Positions 42,095 through 54,844 of a DNA stretch of 64,000 bases are shown here, one piece after another. The notes beneath the pieces are model-generated. The model saw only the letters and a list, made by a program, of their open reading frames with translations. It was not told the origin of the DNA and did not search any database. Position numbers and translations under genes: made by a program. Each line of letters opens with the position of its first letter. The stretch's first letter is position 1. The stretch is from Hexactinellida sp. DTS-2022 (lineage: Eukaryota > Porifera > Hexactinellida), in assembly GCA_028753945.1 (NCBI GenBank), contig JAPNXP010000010.1, positions 2,731,042-2,795,041 of the forward strand. Reading direction: 5' to 3'.

Positions 42095-44557
42095 ATGTCA
42101 AGCGAGTCAAGCTTCGACGCTCAACTTTTCAATGAGTTTGATGATTTTGTTCCGAAGCCTCATTCAACAGATTCTGACTGTATTCCTTCTGATCCCGAGT
42201 CTCCCCTTGCTACCATCTCTTCTCAAGGACCTCCTCCACCTATAACGACATCATCCCAAACATCTATCCCTCCACCAACACCTGGGATCTCGGAGTCCTT
42301 CTTCGAACTTGACATAGCGCCTCAGGATGCAGACAGTCTGACAAGTCGGAGACGTAGGGGTCGCCCTTTCAAGCGAATCTACGCCAGAAGGCATACTCTA
42401 GGCAAGACTATCGCCAGAGAAGATACCTTAGTCAAGCAAGCAGACCCTATTCCCAAAATTAAAAGCAAACCCAGGAGTCATAAGTTCTCAAAAACCCATC
42501 CTCTGCGAGGATATACTTCTAAATACCGTATTCCTTTATATACCTATCCTAGATCTGTGAAGTTTGGAACATCTCAGGGTGATTATAACAAGATTGCATC
42601 TATACCAACTGGTATGAGGATTCTTGATGTAGGAATTTTAGCCGAAGTATTCGCTACCTTTCAATGCAACAAATGCAATGGTTCACTAGTCTTATACGAA
42701 GAGAAATGGAAATACGGATGGCAGACATTCTTCACAGTCAAGTGCCAGATTTGCCATTCAGAACACGCAACTTTCCCATCCTCACGTTCTCTGGACATAC
42801 CCAGCCACCATACTTGTGTCAATGTACCTTTTACCCCCAGGGATATGAATGAAGTTACGATGAGATCTGTATTAGCCACACATTCAACCGGGATGTCATG
42901 GCGTGATTTACACAAGATTGCTACAGTATTTGATATGCCACCCCCAGTTCAAGTTATGCCACCTCGATATGCCATCCGTCTTGAAAATGTTTCTAAGAAT
43001 GCAGTGAATGTATCGATGTCAGAAGCTGCTGATCATCTGCACAGGAAGGTAGATTCAGAACCATCTCCCGAGCCTAAAGCTGTCAACGTTCCAATCAGTT
43101 TCGACAGCTCCTGGAAGACCAGGGGTTTCTACTCCAATATGGGTTTCGGTGCTGCCATCTCTACCGCTAGCAAGAAAGTACTGGATTACGAAGTGTTGAG
43201 TCGACTATGCGAGAAGTGCTCTATCTGGACGGAAGAAAAACAGAAAGACAAACCATCTGAGTACGAGAAGTGGCTAGAGCGTCATAAGCCGAACTGCAAC
43301 AGAAATTACACGGGTTCTTCCCAAGCAATGGAGCCCGAAGCTGCCGAGAGGATCTGGGGTCGCAGCTTGGAGAAGAACCGTTTGGTGTATTCCGTGTTTG
43401 TTGGTGACGGAGACTCTAAGGCCTTTCAGCATGTAACAACACTTGATCCTTACCCTCTTGTGAAAGTGCAGAAAGAAGAATGTCTGACACATGTTGCCAA
43501 GCGTCTGAAGAAGAACCTAAAGAAAATGAAGCGAAATACAAAGACAAAAACTTATATACAACACAAACTCTCCGAATGGAAAGCTGACTATATCGCCGCG
43601 AACTATTCTACTGTTATCTTACAGAATCGTGGGACAACACCTGATAAGCTGTCACGAGCTCTACACATTCTCCTCGATCATGCGGCAGGAAATCATTCTG
43701 GCTGTCCTACCGGAGAGAACACATGGTGTCGTTGGAATAAACCGTCTAGTTCCGCAACACCAGCTACCTTGACTACCTTTACACCTATTGAAATCCAGAA
43801 GGTGCGCGAAGTTTTCAACAAATATGCCACGACTGAGTTCTGTAGCCATCTGACATTGAGTCTAACTCAGAATGCAAATGAATCCTTACACAACATGATA
43901 TGGTGTCTCTGCCCCAAGAACAAGCACGTTTCTCCTCAATCTATCAGGATTAGCACTGCCATCGCTGTTCTGAGTTTCAACGAGGGAGAATTGTCACTCT
44001 TCGGGATGATGCATGACCTAGGGCTATCTCCATCTCGGCAGGCCTACCAGTCAATAGTAAACCGAATTCATCAGTTGCAAAGTTCCCGAACTTACGCGAT
44101 TAAGTCTAACTTTCAGCGACGACGAAGAAGAATGAAACTTGTCAAGCAGTACAGAGAGAAGGCACTTCTAAAATCAGAAGGCGGCGGTAGCTATAGAGGA
44201 GGACAGTTTGGAGCTGAAAACACACAAAGCAAGAAACGCGGGCGCACCCGAGGACGGGGTAGACAGGCGAGAGGAGTTTCTGCAGGCGTTAAGAGAAAAC
44301 TCAAGGAGCGTAGTACGCCTTCTGTCTCTAGTCAGTCTTCTGGTGATGCTTCAAGTGGTTCAGACGAGTCGACAACCCTTTGTGCCATTTGCGATAAGAG
44401 AGAGCCGGATCCAGTAGCACTCAGACGAGTTGGAAAGAAGATAGAGTCGCAATGGGTATGCTGTGATGAATGCTCAGACTGGATACACTGCTACTGTGCT
44501 GATGTAGTATATGAGATTGTCTCTGCTGGACCTTTCACTTGTGACACGTGTTCCTGA
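42095..44557 (+). CDS. Mutator-type (MULE-like) DDE transposase with C-terminal PHD finger, 820 aa
   Basis: Single intact ORF. The N-terminus (1-150) is Ser/Pro-rich and then basic (RRRRGRPFKRIYARR), probably nuclear. A zinc ribbon follows: CNKCNG and CQIC around 190-220. The transposase core fits the Mutator-like domain family: VPISFDSSWKTRGFYSNMG with D337, KVLDYEVLSRLCEKC, then HKPNCNRNYTGSSQAMEPE and VGDGDSKAF with D438, and NANESLHNMIW with E596. The C-terminus has a very basic patch (about 683-750, RRRRRMK, KKRGRTRGRGR). A PHD finger runs from C763: CAIC, CCDEC, WIHCYC, CDTC. PHD fingers bind histone H3 tails, so chromatin targeting is plausible but inferred. Terminal repeats of the element were not found. 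It could instead be a domesticated gene. The superfamily name (Mutator/Phantom versus Kolobok) is less certain than the transposase call. Confidence 0.85.
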   Translation: MSSESSFDAQLFNEFDDFVPKPHSTDSDCIPSDPESPLATISSQGPPPPITTSSQTSIPPPTPGISESFFELDIAPQDADSLTSRRRRGRPFKRIYARRHTLGKTIAREDTLVKQADPIPKIKSKPRSHKFSKTHPLRGYTSKYRIPLYTYPRSVKFGTSQGDYNKIASIPTGMRILDVGILAEVFATFQCNKCNGSLVLYEEKWKYGWQTFFTVKCQICHSEHATFPSSRSLDIPSHHTCVNVPFTPRDMNEVTMRSVLATHSTGMSWRDLHKIATVFDMPPPVQVMPPRYAIRLENVSKNAVNVSMSEAADHLHRKVDSEPSPEPKAVNVPISFDSSWKTRGFYSNMGFGAAISTASKKVLDYEVLSRLCEKCSIWTEEKQKDKPSEYEKWLERHKPNCNRNYTGSSQAMEPEAAERIWGRSLEKNRLVYSVFVGDGDSKAFQHVTTLDPYPLVKVQKEECLTHVAKRLKKNLKKMKRNTKTKTYIQHKLSEWKADYIAANYSTVILQNRGTTPDKLSRALHILLDHAAGNHSGCPTGENTWCRWNKPSSSATPATLTTFTPIEIQKVREVFNKYATTEFCSHLTLSLTQNANESLHNMIWCLCPKNKHVSPQSIRISTAIAVLSFNEGELSLFGMMHDLGLSPSRQAYQSIVNRIHQLQSSRTYAIKSNFQRRRRRMKLVKQYREKALLKSEGGGSYRGGQFGAENTQSKKRGRTRGRGRQARGVSAGVKRKLKERSTPSVSSQSSGDASSGSDESTTLCAICDKREPDPVALRRVGKKIESQWVCCDECSDWIHCYCADVVYEIVSAGPFTCDTCS

Positions 44558-45769
44558 TTCGTGAGTTGTTTTTGTGGTCTATCCTTTGCATTTATCCTCT
44601 GGAAATATACCATTCTTTCAATTCTTATTAGATATAGTTACACATACTTCACTTTCTATTTATTCATTTCGTAATGTTAACATCTGTTACTACTCCATAG
44701 TTACTCCTTACCCTTACACCCTTACAACTTACTTTAATAATATAAAAAACAAAACTCCTATAAAAATATACAAAAAAAAAACTCCTATAAAAATATACAA
44801 AAAAAACAATACTCCTATGAAATATACAAAGACAAACTTATAAACATATTATTATTTATATTATTTATATTATATTATATTATACCAGGTAGTAATATAT
44901 TTACTATAGTATTTCTATTCTATATATGCTTACTTATTTTTCTAATAAAATTGTATTGTTTGTGATGTATTCTGAAAACTAAAGCAGGCAACAATGAGTG
45001 GTTTGGCAGCCATGATACTAAAAGGTGAGAGTCTTCAAACTGTTAATTTACCGTTTTACTTGAATAGTATCCCTAGCGACTATTTAATGTGAGTTACTCT
45101 AGGAGTATGAGAAGATACATTAATCCGTAAACCAACTCCCTCACATGCTAACTTGGCGTTGTATGATCATTCCTTACCCAACTTTATTAGTTATCTAGCT
45201 AGGTATAAAATTATTTATCATGGATTTGATACAATTCGAGTAAATACGATAATTATTGTTTTCTTGTCTAATGTTTTTCCTTAGGACCTGCTGCCATGTT
45301 TTCGACTAACAGCATCACGTGTTCACGACTAGTACTAGATTAACTCCTTTTTCATAATAAATGCGACAACACAAAAGCCTGCACATTGTTGCATTAAGCC
45401 TACCATGGAAATATAGCAGTGTTCGATTTTTATGCACCGTGTATGTTACCTTGTTGCACACAACGAAGTTGCAATCGTGTATGGTGGGCTTTAGGGAAAT
45501 TATCATTGAGGATTTGCCCTAAAAGAATAATTTAGGCGGACAACAATTTTGGAAGAAAGATAGGTCATGACAGAATTTACTTTTTATTCTGAATAACAAT
45601 ATTACTCAGGGGTGTCCCAGGAATTGAACTGTAATATTGTATAATAATATTGTTAATTAATTCTCCCCACATCGGGCTTTCCTATTGTTTATTAATCCAT
45701 TAAATTCACTTTACTGGTTAAAACTAATAACTTGGCTAGGCTACTAACTACCACACACTATACTATATA
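44558..45769. other. Intergenic; 28-bp tandem repeat and a possible two-exon mini-gene
   Basis: At 44745-44830 CTCCTATAAAAATATACAAA occurs three times. At 44994 an ATG frame (MSGLAAMILK) ends at a consensus donor (45025) and could join an acceptor at 45284, giving GPAAMFSTNSITC and a stop at 45343, 24 codons in all. Phases agree, but the product is tiny and unrecognised. Confidence 0.3.
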
Positions 45770-45868
45770 CAGTATAATTTCGTTAATACGAACACGGTTA
45801 ATACGAACTACGAATAAAGCGAACAGATTTTAACGTCCGTTGGTGTTCGTGTTAGCGAGGTTCTACTG
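45770..45868. mobile_element. Tigger/pogo-like MITE, 99 bp
   Basis: CAGTATAATTTCGTTAATAC at the left, inverse CAGTAGAACCTCGCTAACAC at the right. Left flank TA; right flank CA, one change from TA. Confidence 0.65.
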
Positions 45869-46577
45869 CAGATCGAAAAAGAGCTCAATTTGACCCAAAT
45901 AATTCAGCAAACAGAATCAAACACAATACATTAAAAACAGCTCGACATATTCCGCTAATACGATAAGTATGTGAAATAAACATGCAAGATTTCCTCAGTT
46001 AAAAAGTAACAGTGTAAAGATGGTTATCAATGTATTTGATCAGGTATGTTCCTCCTCTACCTGATACTCCCGTAACTCCCTTATCTGGCTGCTCTATAGG
46101 AGATTCCATAGGAAGCATTCATTCATTCTGTGTCGTGTCCGGAGATGACTAATAGCTCTCAAGTTTGACTCGAGTAAGTTCCCCCTCGTAACTGGTGTTC
46201 CATTCAACCGTGCTTCTCAGCTCTTTTCTGTAGGAGTTAGGATGCTACACAACTTGTGCAGCGGTCACCCAGTTTCAAAAGAAATATTTGTTCTTTAAGT
46301 GTCAGATGTCTTAGATTGACAGATGTTCGGGGACAGAGGCATTCGGATGAAAGTCAAACAGGTGCTTAATGAATCTTGCACTTATTCTAATTATTTACTT
46401 GTCGATTTATAGTATTTTCAATATTTGGTGTATAACCTACAGACCCCATCAGATCTCCCTAAATTTATGTGATGTTTTTGTGAATTGTTCGCTCTCTTTC
46501 ACGTCTCTACGGGAGTTATACCGGTATGTAACTCTTTTCAGTTTGTTTCCTTCCATCTGTTTTGGTATTATTTGAAT
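45869..46577. other. Intergenic, nothing recognised
   Basis: A short plus-strand frame at 46369-46575 has no motif and is not called. Confidence 0.4.
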
Positions 46578-46579
46578 TG

Positions 46580-46696
<117 letters not shown>

Positions 46697-46777
46697 TAAT
46701 AGTGGAACAAAAAAAGAACACAAAATCCCTCTATTTGACAATTAAGCGGCGGACATTAACTATTCAAATATGATCTA

Positions 46778-47341
46778 CACTAACCAGCCAAAAGTATTTG
46801 AACAATTGGAGTTTTAATGCAAACTGCAATAATCGTCTGGTAACTTATTAGAGGCTGTTTAAACTACTCTGAAATGACTTTAAATATCTTGATATAGTTA
46901 TAAATTAAATAATATTTTGAATTCACGTGATTTTAGTGAATATCCATGAAGTGGCATAAGTGTATCTGCGACGTGCCACTTGTGGCACAAGTGGCACAAA
47001 TGGGAATGTAGCTGTATTCCACTAGAAAATAAACGTAATCATTTGAAATTCTGCTCCTTGAGTAATTCGACCATGTGGATTCAAATCTGCAATCAGTACT
47101 TCTATATTCTCATTCCATCATGATGTTCAGAAATTGTATATTTAATTGGCTAATTATTTAGTTAATGAGTTTAACACCTCGATATAAATGTAAATTCAAA
47201 GATTTTGCTACTTTATTATACTTCACATATCGTTTTATGTAAATAGCAGTGTTGACGCATCTACCAATGCTATTCTACTGGCAGAAGGTTGAATGTATAA
47301 ATACAAATTATAGCTGTTCAATTCCTTTAGGCCGGCTAGTG
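46778..47341. mobile_element. Mariner-like MITE, copy 2, 564 bp
   Basis: Left CACTAACCAGCCAAAAGTAT, right inverse CACTAGCCGGCCTAAAGGAA, TA on both sides (46776-46777 and 47342-47343). Collinear with copy 1 at 27290-27852, including the GTGGCATAAGTG block. It ends about 50 bp before the satellite array. Confidence 0.85.
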
Positions 47342-50300
47342 TACAAGAGTTAATATTATAATAACACAAGAATTTGACTTCTAAAAAACCCGGTGAGTCA
47401 AAAAAACTTGTATTGGCTGTTATTATTGTTACCTGGCCATTTCTTGTAACTTCACTAGTTGGTCTACAAGCGAGATATATTCCGCAGTTCTCCCTGAGTT
47501 CATTTGCTACTTTGAGATAGGTTTGCTACATTTTATATAAGCTACAAACATTATTTCAATAAGTCACTCTTTTTAGCATTTGTACTATCTTTATTGTTGT
47601 TACCTGGCCATTTCTTGTAACTTTATTAGTTTGTCTACAAGCGAGTTACATTCCGCAGTTCTCCTTGAGTTCATTTGCTACTTTGAGATAGTTTTGCTAC
47701 CTTCTATAAGCTACAAACGTTATTTATTAAGTCACTCTTTTTAGCACTTGTATTAGCTGTTATTGTTGTTACCTGGCCATTTCTGGGAACTTCACTAGTT
47801 TCTCTACAAGCGAGATATATTCCGCAGTTCTCCTTGAGTTCATTTGCTACTTTGAGATAGTTTTGCTACCTTTTATATAAGCTACAAACATTATTTCAGT
47901 AAGTCACTCTTTTTAGCACTTGTACTATGTGTTATTGTTGTTACCTGGCCATTTCTTGTAACTTTACTAGTTGGTCTACAAGCGAGATTTATTCCGCAGT
48001 TTTCCTTGAGTTCATTTGCTACTTTGAGATAGTTTTGCTACCTTCTATAAGCTACAAACGTTATTTATTAAGTCACTCTTTTTAGCACTTGTATTAGCTG
48101 TTATTGCTGTTACCTGGCCATTTCTGGGAACTTTACTAGTTTGTCTACTAGCGAGATATATTCCGCAGTTCTCACTGAGTTCATTTGTTACTTTGAGATA
48201 AGTTAGCTACCTTTTATATAAGCTACAAACGTTATTTCAGTAAGTCACTCTTTTTAGCACTTGTACTAGCTGTTATTGTTGTTACCTGGCCATTTCTTGT
48301 AACTTTACTAGTTGGTCTACAAGCTAGATTTATTCCGCAGTTCTCCTTCAGGTCATTTGCTACTTTGAGATAGTTTTGCTACCTTTTATATAAGCTACAA
48401 ACATTATTTCAGTAAGTCACTCTTTTTAGCATTAGTACTATCTGTAATTGTTTTTACCTGGCCATTTCTGGGAACTTTACTAGTTGGTCTACAAGCTAGA
48501 TTTATTCCGCAGTTCTCCTTTAGTTCTTTTGCTACTTTGAGATAGTTTTGCTACCTTCTATAAGCTACAAACGTTATTTATTAAGTCACTCTTTTATTCA
48601 CTTGTACTATCTGTTATTGTTGTTACCTGGCCATTTCTTGTAACTTCACTAGTTGGTCTACAAGCGAGATTTATTCCGCAGTTCTCCTTGAGTTCATTTG
48701 CTACTTTGAGATAGGTTTGCTACCTTTTATATAAGCTACAAACATTATTTCAGTAAGTCACTCTTTTTAGCACTTATACTATCTGTTATTGTTGTTACCT
48801 GGCCATTTCTTGTTACTTCACTAGTTTGTCTACAAGCGAGATATATTCCGCAGTTCGCCCTGAGTTCATTTGCTACTTTCTGCAAGGTTTGCTACCTTTT
48901 ATATAAGCTACAAACATTATTTCAGTAAGTCACTTTTTTTTGCATTAGTACTATCTGTTATTGTTGTTACCTGGCCATTTCTTGTAACTTTACTACTTGG
49001 TCTACAAGCGAGATATATTCAGCAGTTCTCCTTGAGTTCATTTGCTACTTTCTGCAAGGTTTGCTACCTTTTATATAAGCTACAAACATTATTTCAGTAA
49101 GTCACTCTTTTTAGCACTTGTACTAGCTGTTATTGTTGTTATCTGGCCATTTCTTGTAACTTCACTAGTTGGTCTACAAGCGAGATATACTCCGCAGTTC
49201 TCCCTGAGTTCATTTGCTACTTTCAGCAAGGTTTGCTACCTTCTATAAGCTACAAACGTTATTCATTAAGTCACTCTTTTTAGCAATTGTACTAGCTGTT
49301 ATTGTTTATACTTGGCCATTTCTTGTAACTTTACTAGTTGGTCTACAAGCGAGATTTATTCCGCAGTTTTCCTTGAGTTCATTTGCTACTTTGAGATAGT
49401 TTTGCTACCTTCTATAATCTACAAACGTTATTTATTAAGTCACTCTTTTTAGCACTTGTATTAGCTGTTATTGTTGTTACCTGGCCATTTCTGGGAACTT
49501 TACTAGTTTGTCTACAAGCGAGTTACATTCCGCAGTTCTCCCTGAGTTCATTTGTTACTTTTAAATAGGTTTGCTACATTTTATATAAGCTACAAACATT
49601 ATTTCAGTAAGTCACTCTTTTTAGCATTAGTACTATCTGTAATTGTTTTTACCTGGCCATTTCTGGGAACTTTACTAGTTGATCTACAAGCGAGATATAT
49701 TCCGCAGTTCTCCTTTAGTTCTTTTGCTACTTTGAGATAGTTTTGCTACCTTCTATAAGCTACAAACGTTATTTATTAAGTCACTCTTTTTGGCACTTGT
49801 ACTAGCTGTTATTGTTGTTACCTATCCATTTCTTGTAACTTTACTAGTTGGTCTACAAGCGAGATATATTCCGCAGTTCTCCCTAAATTCATTTGTTACT
49901 TTGAGATAGGTTTGCTACCTTTTATATAAGCTACAAACATTATTTCAGTAAGTCACTCTTTTTAGCACTTGTACTAGCTGTTATTGTTGTTACCTGGCCA
50001 TTTCTTGTAACTTTACTAGTTGGTCTACAAGCTAGATTTATTCCGCAGTTCTCCTTGAGGTCATTTGCTACTTTGAGATAGTTTTGCTACCTTTTATATA
50101 AGCTACAAACATTATTTCAGTAAGTCACTCTTTTTAGCATTAGTACTATCTGTAATTGTTTTTACCTGGCCATTTCTGGGAACTTTACTAGTTGGTCTAC
50201 AAGCTAGATTTATTCCGCAGTTCTCCTTTAGTTCTTTTGCTACTTTGAGATAGTTTTGCTACCTTCTATAAGCTACAAACGTTATTTATTAAGTCACTCT

Positions 50301-53300
50301 TTTTAGCACTTGTACTAGCTGTTATTGTTGTTACCTGGCCATTTCTGGGAACTTTACTAGTTGGTCTACAAGCTAGATTTATTCCGCAGTTCTCCTTTAG
50401 TTCTTTTGCTACTTTGAGATAGTTTTGCTACCTTCTATAAGCTACAAACGTTATTTATTAAGTCACTCTTTTATTCACTTGTACTAGCTGTTATTGTTGC
50501 TACCTGGCCATTTCTTATCACTTTACTAGTTGGTCTACAAGCGAGATTTATTCCGCAGTATTCCTTGAGTTCATTTGCTACTTTGAGATAGTTTTGCTAC
50601 CTTCTATAATCTACAAACGTTATTTATTAAGTCACTCTTTTTAGCACTTGTATTAGCTGTTATTGTTGTTACCTGGCCATTTCTGGGAACTTTACTAGTT
50701 TGTCTACTAGCGAGATATATTCCGCAGTTCTCCTTGAGTTCATTTGTTACTTTGAGATAAGTTAGCTACCTTTTATATAAGCTACAAACGTTATTTCAGT
50801 AAGTCACTCTTTTTAGCACTTGTATTAGCTGTTATTGTTGTTACCTGGCCATTTCTTGTAACTTTACTAGTTGGTCTACAAGCTAGATTTATTCCGCAGT
50901 TCTCCTTGAGGTCATTTGCTACTTTGAGATAGTTTTGCTACCTTCTATAATCTACAAACGTTATTTATTAAGTCACTCTTTTTAGCACTTGTATTAGCTG
51001 TTATTGTTGTTACCTGGCCATTTCTGGGAACTTTACTAGTTTGTCTACTAGCGAGATATATTCCGCAGTTCTCCTTGAGTTCATTTGTTACTTTGAGATA
51101 AGTTAGCTACCTTTTATATAAGCTACAAACGTTATTTCAGTAAGTCACTCTTTTTAGCACTTGTACTAGCTGTTATTGTTGTTACCTGGCCATTTCTTGT
51201 AACTTTACTAGTTGGTCTACAAGCTAGATTTATTCCGCAGTTCTCCTTGAGGTCATTTGCTACTTTGAGATAGTTTTGCTACCTTTTATATAAGCTACAA
51301 ACATTATTTCAGTAAGTCACTCTTTTTAGCATTAGTACTATCTGTAATTGTTTTTACCTGGCCATTTCTGGGAACTTTACTAGTTGGTCTACAAGCTAGA
51401 TTTATTCCGCAGTTCTCCTTTAGTTCTTTTGCTACTTTGAGATAGTTTTGCTACCTTCTATAAGCTACAAACGTTATTTATTAAGTCACTCTTTTTAGCA
51501 CTTGTACTAGCTGTTATTGTTGTTACCTGGCCATTTCTGGGAACTTTACTAGTTGGTCTACAAGCTAGATTTATTCCGCAGTTCTCCTTTAGTTCTTTTG
51601 CTACTTTGAGATAGTTTTGCTACCTTCTATAAGCTACAAACGTTATTTATTAAGTCACTCTTTTATTCACTTGTACTAGCTGTTATTGTTGCTACCTATC
51701 CATTTCTTGTAACTTTACTAGTTGGTCTACAAGCGAGATATATTCCGCAGTTCTCCCTAAATTCATTTGTTACTTTGAGATAGGTTTGCTACCATTTATA
51801 TAAGCTACAAACATTATTTCAGTAAGTCACTCTTTTTAGCACTTGTACTATCTGTTATTGTTGTTACCTGGCCATTTCTTGTTACTTCACTAGTTTGTCT
51901 ACAAGCGAGATATATTCCGCAGTTCGCCCTGAGTTCATTTGCTACTTTCAGCAAGGTTTGCTACCTTTTATATAAGCTACAAACATTATTTCAGTAAGTC
52001 ACTCTTTTTAGCACTTGTACTAGCTGTTATTGTTGTTATCTGGCCATTTCTTGTAACTTCACTAGTTGGTCTACAAGCGAGATATACTCCGCAGTTCTCC
52101 TTGAGTTCATTTGCTACTTTGAGATAGTTTTGCTACCTTTTATATAAGCTACAAACATTATTTCAGTAAGTCACTCTTTTTAGCACTTGTACTATGTGTT
52201 ATTGTTGTTACCTGGCTATTTCTTGTAACTTTACTAGTTGGTCTACAAGCTAGATTTATTCCGCAGTTCTCCTTGAGTTCATTTGCTACTTTGAGATAGT
52301 TTTGCTACCTTCTATAAGCTACAAACGTTATTTCAGTAAGTCACTCTTTTTAGCACTTGTACTATGTGTTATTGTTGTTACCTGGCCATTTCTTGTAACT
52401 TTACTAGTTGGTCTACAAGCTAGATTTATTCCGCAGTTCTCCTTGAGTTCATTTGCTACTTTGAGATAGTTTTGCCACCTTCTATAAGCTACAAACGTTA
52501 TTTATTAAGTCACTCTTTTTAGCACTTGTATTAGTTGTTATTGTTGTTACCTGGCCATTTCTTGTAACTTCACTAGTTTCTCTACAAGCGAAATATATTC
52601 CGCAGTTCTCCTTGAGTTTATTTGCTACTTTGAGATAGTTTTGCTACCTTTTATATAAGCTACAAACATTATTTCAGTAAGTCACCATTTTAGCACTTGT
52701 ACTATGTGTTATTGTTGTTATCTGGCCATTTCATGTAACTTTACTAGTTGGTCTACAGGCGAGATATATTCCGCAGTTCTCCTTGAGTTCATTTGCTACT
52801 TTCAGCAAGGTTTGCTACCTTTTATATTAGCTACAAACATTATTTCCGTAAGTCACTCTTTTTTGCATTAGTACTATCTGTTATTGTTGCTACCTGGCCA
52901 TTTCTTGTAACTTCACTAGTTGGTCTACAAGCGAGATAGATTCCGCAGTTCTCCTTGAGTTCATTTGCTACTTTGAGATAGTTTTGCTAACTTTTATATA
53001 AGCTAAAAACATTATTTCAGTAAGTCACTCTTTTTAGCACTTGTACTATCTGTTATTGTTGTTACCTGTCCATTTCTTGTAACTTCACTAGTTGGTCTAC
53101 AAGCGAGATATATTCCGCAGTTCTCCCTGAGTTCATTTATTACTTTGAGATTAGTTTGCTACCTTTTATATAAGCTACAAACATTATTTCAGTAAGTCAC
53201 TCTTTTTAGCATTAGTACTATCTGTTATTATTGTTATCTGGCCATTTCTTGTAACATCACTAGTTTCTCTACAAGCGAGATATATTTTGCAGTTCTCCTT

Positions 53301-54844
53301 GAGTTCATTTGCTACTTTCAGCAAGTTTTGCTACCTTTTATATAAGTTATAACGTTATTTCAGTAAGTCCCTCTTTTTAGCATTTGTACTAGCTGTTATT
53401 GTTGTTATCTGGCCATTTCTGGGAACTTCACTAGTTTGTCTACAAGCGAGATATATTCCGCAGTTCTCCCTGAGTTCATTTGCTACTTTGAGATAGTTTT
53501 GCTACCTTTTATATAAGCTACAAACATTATTTCAGTAAGTCACCATTTTAGCACTTGTACTATGTGTTATTGTTGTTACCTGGCCATTTCTTGTAACTTT
53601 CCTAGTTGGTCTACAAGCTAGATTTATTCCGCAGTTCTCCTTGAGTTCATTTGCTACTTTGAGATAGTTTTGCTACCTTCTATAAGCTACAAACGTTATT
53701 TCAGTAAGTCACTCTTTTTAGCACTTGTACTATGTGTTATTGTTGTTACCTGGCCATTTCTTGTAACTTTACTAGTTGGTCTACAAGCTAGATTTATTCC
53801 GCAGTTCTCCTTGAGTTCATTTGCTACTTTGAGATAGTTTTGCCACCTTCTATAAGCTACAAACGTTATTTATTAAGTCACTCTTTTTGGCACTTGTATT
53901 AGTTGTTATTGTTGTTACCTGGCCATTTCTTGTAACTTCACTAGTTTCTCTACAAGCGAAATATATTCCGCAGTTCTCCTTGAGTTTATTTGCTACTTTG
54001 AGATAGTTTTGCTACCTTTTATAAGCTACAAACGTTATTTATTATGTCACTCTTTTATTCACTTGTACTAGCTGTTATTGTTGCTACCTATCCATTTCTT
54101 GTAACTTTACTAGTTGGTCTACAAGCGAGATATATTCCGCAGTTCTCCCTAAATTCATTTGTTACTTTGAGATAGGTTTGCTACCATTTATATAAGCTAC
54201 AAACATTATTTCAGTAAGTCACTCTTTTTAGCACTTGTACTATCTGTTATTGTTGTTACCTGGCCATTTCTTGTAACTTTACTAGTTTGTCTACAAGCGA
54301 GATATACTCCGCAGTTCTCCTTGAGTTCATTTGCTACTTTGAGATAGTTTTGCTACCTTTTATATAAGCTACAAACATTATTTCAGTAAGTCACTCTTTT
54401 TAGCACTTGTACTATGTGTTATTGTTGTTACCTGGCCATTTCTTGTAACTTTCCTAGTTGGTCTACAAGCTAGATTTATTCCGCAGTTCTCCTTGAGTTC
54501 ATTTGCTACTTTGAGATAGTTTTGCTACCTTCTATAAGCTACAAACGTTATTTCAGTAAGTCACTCTTTTTAGCACTTGTACTATGTGTTATTGTTGTTA
54601 CCTGGCCATTTCTTGTAACTTTACTAGTTGGTCTACAAGCTAGATTTATTCCGCAGTTCTCCTTGAGTTCATTTGCTACTTTGAGATAGTTTTGCCACCT
54701 TCTATAAGCTACAAACGTTATTTATTAAGTCACTCTTTTTGGCACTTGTATTAGTTGTTATTGTTGTTACCTGGCCATTTCTTGTAACTTCACTAGTTTC
54801 TCTACAAGCGAAATATATTCCGCAGTTCTCCTTGAGTTTATTTG

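Noticed and set aside
42661..43849. Minus-strand and alternate-frame ORFs inside the Mutator-type gene
   Set aside because: Overlap the long plus-strand coding frame and carry no motifs.
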